Shown here: piece after piece, positions 31,572 through 37,451 of the stretch | Position numbering within the stretch: position 1 is the stretch's first letter | Layout: each line of letters starts with the position of its first letter | The notes under the pieces: generated by a model | Database searches by the model: none | Seen by the model: the letters and a program-made list of their open reading frames with translations, nothing else | What the model was told of the DNA's origin: nothing | Assembly (NCBI RefSeq): GCF_024055725.1 | Contig: NZ_JAMXMX010000042.1 | Span: 1-37,451, forward strand | DNA: 37,451 nucleotides | Direction of reading: 5' to 3' | Source of the DNA: Actinoallomurus spadix | GTDB taxonomy: Bacteria > Actinomycetota > Actinomycetes > Streptosporangiales > Streptosporangiaceae | Made by a program: the position numbers and the translations under genes

Positions 31572-32582
31572 GTGGTCGATCAACCGTTCAAGAGTATCCT
31601 GCAAACCGTCGGGAACACCCCGCTCGTCGAGCTCGATAACCTCATCCCGTCGTTCGAATCACGCGTCTTCGCGAAGGTCGAGCGGTTCAATCCGGGCGGC
31701 AGCATCAAGGACCGCCCGGCGCTCATGCTGCTGCTGGAGAAGATCCAGGCCGGCGAGCTCGTCCCAGGCCGGTCGGTGATCGTGGAGTCCAGTTCGGGCA
31801 ACCTGGCCGTCGGCCTGGCCCAGATCTGCCGTTATTTCGGCCTCGGCTTCATCTGCGTCGTCGACGCCAAGACGACCGAGCAGAACATCGCGATCCTGCA
31901 GGCCTACGACGCCATGGTCGAAGTGGTCACCGAGCCCGATCCGAAGACCAAGGAGTACCTGCCGGCCCGCATCCGCCGGGTGCGCGAGATCGTGGCGGGC
32001 ACCCCGTACGCGTACTGGCCGGATCAGTACTCCAACCCGCTCAACCCGCTGGCGCACGAACAGACCATGCGGGAGATCACCCTGGCGCTCGACGGGCGCG
32101 TCGACTACCTGTTCTGCGCGACCAGCACCTGCGGGACGCTGCGCGGCTGCTCGGAGTACGTCCGGCGGAACGGGATGCCGACGACCGTCGTCGCGGTCGA
32201 CGCCGTCGGCAGCGTGCTGTTCGAGGACAAGCCGGCGCCGCGCCTGATCCCCGGCCACGGCGCCTCCGTCCGGCCGACCCTGCTGGCCCCCGACGCGGCC
32301 TCCACGGTCGTGCACGTCTCGGACCTCGAGTGCGTCGTCGGCTGCCGGCGGCTCATCCGCCACGAGGCGATCCTGGCCGGCGGTTCCTCCGGCGCGACGG
32401 TCGCCGCGCTGGAGAAGCTGCAGGAGCGGATCCCGCCCGGCTCGAACTGCGTGCTGATCTTTCCCGACGGCGGCGACCGCTATCTCGACACCGTCTATTC
32501 CGACCGGTGGGTCAACGAGAACTTCGGTGAGGTCTCGCATCTCTGGAAGGACCAGATGAAGGGACGGACGAGCCCATGCTGA
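31572..32582 (+). CDS. sbnA: N-(2-amino-2-carboxyethyl)-L-glutamate synthase SbnA
   Basis: 336 residues from GTG 31572 with AAAGGGA 5 nt upstream (the frame stays open to 31512, but that reads through the leader). PLP-dependent cysteine-synthase fold: ILQTVGNTPLVELDNL, the Schiff-base Lys46 in NPGGSIKDRPALMLL, VESSSGNLAVGLAQI and GGSSGATVAALEKL. SbnA joins O-phospho-L-serine and L-glutamate into ACEGA, the first step to L-2,3-diaminopropionate. The adjoining SbnB makes this specific assignment firm. First gene of unit 3; it overlaps sbnB by 7 nt. Confidence 0.94.
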   Translation: MVDQPFKSILQTVGNTPLVELDNLIPSFESRVFAKVERFNPGGSIKDRPALMLLLEKIQAGELVPGRSVIVESSSGNLAVGLAQICRYFGLGFICVVDAKTTEQNIAILQAYDAMVEVVTEPDPKTKEYLPARIRRVREIVAGTPYAYWPDQYSNPLNPLAHEQTMREITLALDGRVDYLFCATSTCGTLRGCSEYVRRNGMPTTVVAVDAVGSVLFEDKPAPRLIPGHGASVRPTLLAPDAASTVVHVSDLECVVGCRRLIRHEAILAGGSSGATVAALEKLQERIPPGSNCVLIFPDGGDRYLDTVYSDRWVNENFGEVSHLWKDQMKGRTSPC

Positions 32583-33595
32583 TCGTCCGGAACGCCGAGG
32601 TGCGACGGCTTCTCGAAGGGCGTGAAACGGAGATCGTCGAACGCGTCCGCGCGGCTTATGTCCTGCACGACGAGGGGCGCTCCGCACTACCGCACTCGAC
32701 CTTTCTCCGATTCCCTGGAAATGAGCGGGACCGCATCATCGGATTGCCCGCCTACCTCGGTGGTGACGACGCGGTCGCCGGAATGAAGTGGATCGCCTCC
32801 TTCCCCGGGAACCCGCGCCGGGGCATCGAACGCGCCAGCGCCGCGATCGTGCTCAACTCGCTCGAGACCGGCCGGCCGGAGGCGCTGATCGAGGGGTCGC
32901 TGATCTCGGCGTGCCGTACGGCGGCGAGTGCCGCGCTCGCCGCGGGCCTGCTCGTCTCCGCCACCACCGAGGGCGTCGCGCTGATCGGGTGCGGGGTCAT
33001 CAACCGGGAGGTGCTGAGGTTCCTGGCCACGGTCCTGCCCGCCCTCGCCGAGGTCACGGTCTATGACGTCGACCGGGCCCGGGCGGAGGCGTTCGCGGCC
33101 GGCTGCGCGCCGGACCTCCGGGTCAGGGTCGCCGCCGGCATCGCCGAGGCCCTCGGCTCCCATGGGCTCGTCTCCATCGCGACGACGGCCACCGAACCCC
33201 ACCTGGACACCGCGGCCTGCCGGCGCGGCGCGGTCGTCCTGCACGTGTCGCTGCGCGACATCCTGCCCGAGGCGATCCTCGCGGCGCGCAACGTCGTGGA
33301 CGATCCCGATCACGTCTGCCGTGAGCGGACGTCCCTGCACCTGGCCGAGCAGTCCACCGGACACCGGCGGTTCATCGCCGCGTCGATCGGCGGTCTGCTC
33401 CGCGAACGGACACCGGTCGAGCGCGACCCGCACCGGGTGACCGTCTTCTCACCGTTCGGGCTCGGCGTCCTCGACGTCGCTCTGGCCCGCCACGTCCAGG
33501 CCATGGCCGAGCGCGAGGGCCTCGGAGTACGCGTGGACGACTTCCTGCCGGAGCCGCACCCCGTGACCACAGAAGGAGCGATCCATGGCCGCTGA
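32576..33595 (+). CDS. sbnB: ACEGA dehydrogenase SbnB (ornithine cyclodeaminase family)
   Basis: 339 residues, starting inside the end of sbnA. Family features are MKWIASFPGNPRRGIERASA, RTAASAALAAGLL, the NAD-binding loop VALIGCGVINREVLRFLATVLP, and VSLRDILPEAILAARNVVDD. SbnB oxidatively hydrolyses ACEGA with NAD to L-2,3-diaminopropionate and 2-oxoglutarate. With SbnA it supplies diaminopropionate for the NRPS. Its stop lies 11 nt inside the MbtH gene start, so the two genes overlap. Confidence 0.94.
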   Translation: MLIVRNAEVRRLLEGRETEIVERVRAAYVLHDEGRSALPHSTFLRFPGNERDRIIGLPAYLGGDDAVAGMKWIASFPGNPRRGIERASAAIVLNSLETGRPEALIEGSLISACRTAASAALAAGLLVSATTEGVALIGCGVINREVLRFLATVLPALAEVTVYDVDRARAEAFAAGCAPDLRVRVAAGIAEALGSHGLVSIATTATEPHLDTAACRRGAVVLHVSLRDILPEAILAARNVVDDPDHVCRERTSLHLAEQSTGHRRFIAASIGGLLRERTPVERDPHRVTVFSPFGLGVLDVALARHVQAMAEREGLGVRVDDFLPEPHPVTTEGAIHGR

Positions 33596-33794
33596 CGCCG
33601 ACCTCTACGACGTCGTGCTCAACGACGAGGAGCAGTACTCGGTCTGGTGGGCCGACCGCGAGCCCCCGTCCGGATGGCGCAGAGAGGGCACCCGCGGTAC
33701 CCGCGAGGAGTGCCTCGCCCACATCGCCGAGGTGTGGACGGACATGCGGCCGCTGAGCCTGCGGCGCCGGATGGAGATGGACAGCGAGGTCTGA
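33585..33794 (+). CDS. MbtH-like protein
   Basis: 69 residues from ATG 33585 with AAGGAG upstream. The family pattern is clear: NDEEQYSVWWADREPPSGWRREG and EVWTDMRPLSLRRRM. MbtH-like proteins bind and activate NRPS adenylation domains as cytosolic partners. It sits 8 nt before the NRPS gene, its natural client. Confidence 0.95.
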   Translation: MAADADLYDVVLNDEEQYSVWWADREPPSGWRREGTRGTREECLAHIAEVWTDMRPLSLRRRMEMDSEV

Positions 33795-33802
33795 GGGCAC
33801 CC

Positions 33803-36800
33803 ATGAACATTCCCGAAGCCGTCGCCCGTCAGGCGGCGCGGACGCCGGAGTCCCTCGCCGTGACCGGCGACCAGGGCGACCTGACCTACGCCGACCTGAT
33901 CCGGCGCGCCGACCAGGTGGCCCATCTCCTCCGCCGGCACGGGGCCGGGCGCGAGACGGTCGTGGGTGTCCGCATGCGCCGTGGCATCGACCTGCCCGTC
34001 GCGCTGCTCGGAGCATGGCGGGCCGGTGCGGCCTACCTGCCGCTGGACCCGGACCATCCGGCCGAGCGGACGCGCTGGATGATCGAGGACACCGGTGCCC
34101 GCGTCGTGCTGACCGACGGCGAGCCGGCCGGGACGCCCGAGGGGGTCACGGAACTCCCCATCGCCCTGGCCGGCGCGGAGCCGGACACCCCGTCCGGGAT
34201 GGTCACCGACCCGGGCGCCGCCGCGTACGTGATCTACACGTCCGGGTCCACCGGCCGGCCGAAGGGCGTCGTGGTCACCCACGAGGGGATCGGCAACCGG
34301 GTCGCCTGGACCGTGCGGTGTCACGGCCTGTCGGTGACGGACCGGATCCTGCAGAAGACCTCGCCGACCTTCGACGCGGCCGGCTGGGAGTTCTTCGCCC
34401 CCCTGGTGAGCGGCGGAACGGTCGTGATGGCGCCGCCGGGCGCCGAGCGTGATCCCGCCGCCATCGTACGGGCCGCCGCGGCGCACGGGGTGACGGTGCT
34501 CCAGGTGGTGCCGTCGGTCCTGCGGCTCCTGGTGGAGGAGCCCGGGCTCGCCGAATGCGGGTCGCTGCGGCTGCTGTTCTCCGCCGGCGAGCCGCTGCAC
34601 GCCGAACTGTGCCGCAGGGTGCTCGACCAGGTGCCGGTGGAGATCTGGAACACCTACGGCCCGACCGAGTGCGCGATCGACGTCACCGCGCACCGCGTCG
34701 ACCCGGCCGTCACGTCCGGGCCGGTGCCGATCGGCGGGCCCATCGACAACACCCGCGTCCTCGTCCTCGACGTCTCCGGCCGGCCGGTGCCGGTGGGGGT
34801 GGCGGGAGAGCTGTACGCGGGCGGCGCCGGGGTCGCGCGCGGGTATCTCGGCCGCCCCGATCTGACCGCCGAGCGGTTCGTGCCGGATCCGTACGGTCCG
34901 CCGGGCGCGCGCCTGTACCGGACCGGCGACCTCGTGCGGTGGCGCGAGGGCGGGTCGCTCGACTACCTCGGCCGGCTGGACCACCAAGTCAAGATCAACG
35001 GAGTGCGCGTCGAGCCGGGAGAGGTCGAGGCCGCTCTCGCCGCGCATCCGGCCGTACGCGCCGCGGTGGTCACCGACCTGCCCGACGCGACCGGCGCCTC
35101 GTGCCTGGTCGCCTACGTCGTCGAGAGCGCCTCCCCCGGCACGGCGACGGCCCCGTCGCCGGCGGATGACGGGGGCGCCCGCGTGCCCGGCCTGGCGGAG
35201 CGGCTCCGCGGGTTCCTGCGGGAGCGGCTGCCCAGCGCGTTCGTTCCCGCGATCTTCGTCGAGCTGGACGAGCTGCCGCTGACCCCGAGCGGAAAACCCG
35301 ACCGCGCCGCGCTGCCCGTCCCGGATCCGGCGACGGGAACCGGCCGCCCGGCGTACGTCGCGCCGCGCAACGCCGCCGAACAGGCGATCGCCGACGTGTG
35401 GGCCGAACTGCTCGGCGTCGAGCGGGTCGGCGCGCACGACGACTTCTTCCGGCTCGGTGGGTCATCGCTGCTGCTGGCACGCCTCGCGGGCCGGCTGCGC
35501 GCCGCGAGCACCGGCGGCGACCCCGACCTGTCGGCGCTGTTCCAGGAGACCACGGTCGAGGCGCAGGCCAGGCTGCTCGCCGGGCCGTCCCCGGCCGCCG
35601 CACCGCCGCCGATCACCGCCGGGTCGGCGAAGGAGGCGCCGCTGTCCTTCGGCCAGGAGCGGCTGTGGTTCCTGGACCGGATGCGCCCGGGCAGTGCGGA
35701 ATGGGTGGCGCCGCTCATCGTCCGGCTCGACCCCGGCACCGGCACCGGCACCGTGCGCGACGCGCTGACCGCCCTCGCGGCGCGGCACGAGATCCTGCGC
35801 ACCCGCTACGTGGCCGACGCGGGCCGGCCACGCCAGGTGATCGACGACGCGGCACCGGTCGTGCCGCGTGTCGTGGACGTCACCCGGCAGGAGCTGGCCG
35901 CCGTCTACGCGGAGGAGTTCGAGCGCGGATTCGACCTGGAGTCCGGGCCGGTCTGGCGGTCACTGCTGATCCGCGTCGCCGGCGAGGCGCCCCTGCTGCT
36001 GCTGACCATGCACCACATCGCCTGCGACGGCTGGTCCTCGGCGGTCCTCGCCCGCGAGGTGCGCGAGCTGTGCGCGGCCGCGCGGGAGGGACGCGAACCA
36101 CGCCTCCCCGAGCCCGGGGTGCGGTACGCCGACTACGCGGCCTGGCAGCGCCAGTGGCTGACCGATGACGTCATCGGCCGGGAACTGGAGCACTGGCGCC
36201 GGACCCTCGACGGCATGCAGCCCCTGCGGTTCCCGACGGACCGGCCACGGCCGCCCCGGCGCGACCACCACGGCGCGGTCATCCCGTTCGTCGTTCCGCG
36301 CGGCACCGCCGGCGCCCTCGACCGGCTGGCCCGGGAGGACGGGGGCACCTTGTTCACGGCGCTCCTGTCCGGGTTCGCCGCTCTGCTGGCGCGGTACACG
36401 GGGCAGCGGGACGTGGTGATCGGGACCCCGGTCGCCGGGCGGGTCCGTCCGGAGCTCGAGGGCGTCGTCGGTTTCTTCCTCAACTCCCTCGTGCTGCGCT
36501 GTGACCTGAGCGGCGAGCCGGACCTGCGGGACCTGCTGCGCCGGATCCGGCGCACGTGCTCGTCCGCGTTCGCGCACCAGCACCTGCCGTTCGAGCTCCT
36601 GGTCGACGACCTGCGCCCCGAGCGCGACCTGTCGCGTACCCCGCTGTACCAGGTCGCGTTCGACCTCCACGACGAGCGGCTCACCGACGGCGGGGCCGAC
36701 ACGTCCGACATGGAGACCTACCGGCAGGCGTGGCGCGTGGCCAAGACCGACCTCACCCTGTTCATGCGACGGCGTCCCGACGGCGCGCTGGCCGGGGCCT

Positions 36801-37451
36801 TCGAGTACGCCACGTCCCTCTTCGACGCCGGCACGATCGAGCGGCTGGCGGATCACTTCGTCCGGCTCCTCGACGTCGTCGTCCGGGACCCGTCCGCGCC
36901 CGTGTCCACGGTGGGCTTCCTGCCCGCCGGGGAGTCGGCCGGGACGGCCGGCGCGCGGCTCGAGATACGCCACCGGGTGGACGAGGAGTTCGAGCGCCAG
37001 GCCGCGGCCGTGCCCGGCGCGCCTGCGGTCGTGGCGGGGGACCTCGTCGTCGGCTACGCGGAGCTGGACGAGCGCGCGAATCGTCTCGCGCACCACCTGC
37101 GCGCGCTCGGCGTCCGGCGAGAGTCACGGGTGGCGGTGCTGCTGGACCGGAGCCCGGACCTGGTGGCCGCGTTCCTGGGCGTCTGGAAGGCGGGCGGGGC
37201 GTACCTGCCGCTGGACCCGTCGTACCCGGCGGAGCGGATCACGGCGATGCTGGACGACGCCGACGTACGGATGGTCGTGACGGCCTCGGCCTATGCGGAT
37301 CGGTTCGACCGGCCGTGTGTCCTGCTGGACCGTGACGGCGCGGAGATCGAGGCGCGGCCGGGCACGGCGCCGTCCCGCCGGGGCGGCCTCGACGATCTGG
37401 CGTATGTGGTGTTCACGTCGGGGTCGACGGGGCGTCCGAAGGGTGTGGGGG
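33803..37451 (+). CDS. Non-ribosomal peptide synthetase, A-T-C-A(partial), runs off the right edge
   Basis: The frame is open from ATG 33803 to the window end (over 1,216 residues). Domain order: A1 (about 10-520: YTSGSTGRPKGV, NTYGPTE, YRTGDL, LPLTPSGKPDR), T1 (phosphopantetheine Ser in LGGSS, about 555), C (from LSFGQERLWFLD, about 615; HHIACDG at about 737), and the start of A2 (about 1050 on; GGAYLPLDPSYPAERI, FTSGSTGRPKGV at the edge). There is no C domain before A1, so the first residue must be acylated in trans. By manual alignment to GrsA the A1 pocket reads D-A-W-Q-F-A-T-I-D-K, a polar pocket; I cannot assign it with certainty (Gln-like or diaminopropionate are options). There is no epimerase after T1, so the C domain is presumably LCL. 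Confidence 0.95.
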   Translation, partial: MNIPEAVARQAARTPESLAVTGDQGDLTYADLIRRADQVAHLLRRHGAGRETVVGVRMRRGIDLPVALLGAWRAGAAYLPLDPDHPAERTRWMIEDTGARVVLTDGEPAGTPEGVTELPIALAGAEPDTPSGMVTDPGAAAYVIYTSGSTGRPKGVVVTHEGIGNRVAWTVRCHGLSVTDRILQKTSPTFDAAGWEFFAPLVSGGTVVMAPPGAERDPAAIVRAAAAHGVTVLQVVPSVLRLLVEEPGLAECGSLRLLFSAGEPLHAELCRRVLDQVPVEIWNTYGPTECAIDVTAHRVDPAVTSGPVPIGGPIDNTRVLVLDVSGRPVPVGVAGELYAGGAGVARGYLGRPDLTAERFVPDPYGPPGARLYRTGDLVRWREGGSLDYLGRLDHQVKINGVRVEPGEVEAALAAHPAVRAAVVTDLPDATGASCLVAYVVESASPGTATAPSPADDGGARVPGLAERLRGFLRERLPSAFVPAIFVELDELPLTPSGKPDRAALPVPDPATGTGRPAYVAPRNAAEQAIADVWAELLGVERVGAHDDFFRLGGSSLLLARLAGRLRAASTGGDPDLSALFQETTVEAQARLLAGPSPAAAPPPITAGSAKEAPLSFGQERLWFLDRMRPGSAEWVAPLIVRLDPGTGTGTVRDALTALAARHEILRTRYVADAGRPRQVIDDAAPVVPRVVDVTRQELAAVYAEEFERGFDLESGPVWRSLLIRVAGEAPLLLLTMHHIACDGWSSAVLAREVRELCAAAREGREPRLPEPGVRYADYAAWQRQWLTDDVIGRELEHWRRTLDGMQPLRFPTDRPRPPRRDHHGAVIPFVVPRGTAGALDRLAREDGGTLFTALLSGFAALLARYTGQRDVVIGTPVAGRVRPELEGVVGFFLNSLVLRCDLSGEPDLRDLLRRIRRTCSSAFAHQHLPFELLVDDLRPERDLSRTPLYQVAFDLHDERLTDGGADTSDMETYRQAWRVAKTDLTLFMRRRPDGALAGAFEYATSLFDAGTIERLADHFVRLLDVVVRDPSAPVSTVGFLPAGESAGTAGARLEIRHRVDEEFERQAAAVPGAPAVVAGDLVVGYAELDERANRLAHHLRALGVRRESRVAVLLDRSPDLVAAFLGVWKAGGAYLPLDPSYPAERITAMLDDADVRMVVTASAYADRFDRPCVLLDRDGAEIEARPGTAPSRRGGLDDLAYVVFTSGSTGRPKGVG

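Noticed and set aside
33803-37451. Assigning the NRPS A1 domain firmly to diaminopropionate because of sbnA/sbnB
   Set aside because: The pocket was read by eye and resembles more than one polar specificity; neighbouring supply genes do not show which module uses the amino acid.

Overview
This is a very GC-rich window with GTG starts, strong third-position G/C bias and many 4-nt ATGA/GTGA overlaps. It reads as a chromosomal piece of a filamentous actinomycete; the genus cannot be fixed from the sequence. It falls into two parts.

Left part (1 to about 11.1 kb) is ordinary genome: a secreted CBM2-GH62-type arabinofuranosidase cut by the left edge, an FAD-dependent amine/amino-acid oxidase-like protein, an HTH protein with a DUF5919-like C-terminus, a divergent NAD-dependent DNA ligase, a divergent DUF5997 / LysR-effector-domain pair, a flavin reductase-like protein, and a very large secreted GH35 beta-galactosidase.

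Right part (about 11.39 kb to the right edge) is one side of a biosynthetic gene cluster, all on the + strand, in three transcription units. Each is preceded by a nearly identical 23-bp element (TTATAG-N4-GATATAGCG-type) at 11393, 23620 and 31476. Unit 1 (11474-23544) is a stand-alone (type II) reducing polyketide/fatty-acid system: two ACPs, six ketosynthase-fold proteins (three with intact Cys-His-His, three with the Cys replaced by Pro, Arg or Ala), an alpha/beta hydrolase, a double-hotdog thioesterase-like protein, a FabL-type enoyl reductase, two small dehydratases of which only one keeps the catalytic His, a FabG ketoreductase and a DsbA/2-hydroxychromene-2-carboxylate-isomerase-like protein. 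Unit 2 (23682-31470) is a lipid capture and editing module: fatty acyl-AMP ligase (with a rare TTA codon), two large acyl-CoA-dehydrogenase-like flavoproteins, an ACP, a free-standing condensation domain and an Asn/Arg-hydroxylase-like Fe(II)/2-oxoglutarate oxygenase. Unit 3 (31572 onward) is SbnA/SbnB for L-2,3-diaminopropionate, an MbtH-like protein and the start of an NRPS (A-T-C-A..., running off the right edge).

Working model (inference): the type II system builds a partly reduced, probably polyunsaturated acyl chain; it is released as a free acid, re-activated by the acyl-AMP ligase, loaded on the third ACP, oxidised there by the flavoproteins, and joined by the free-standing condensation domain to the first NRPS-bound residue, because the NRPS begins with an A domain. 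The product would be an N-acylated peptide probably containing diaminopropionate and perhaps a beta-hydroxylated residue. I saw no regulator, transporter, phosphopantetheinyl transferase, acyltransferase, KAS III, rRNA, tRNA, transposase or CRISPR array in the window.
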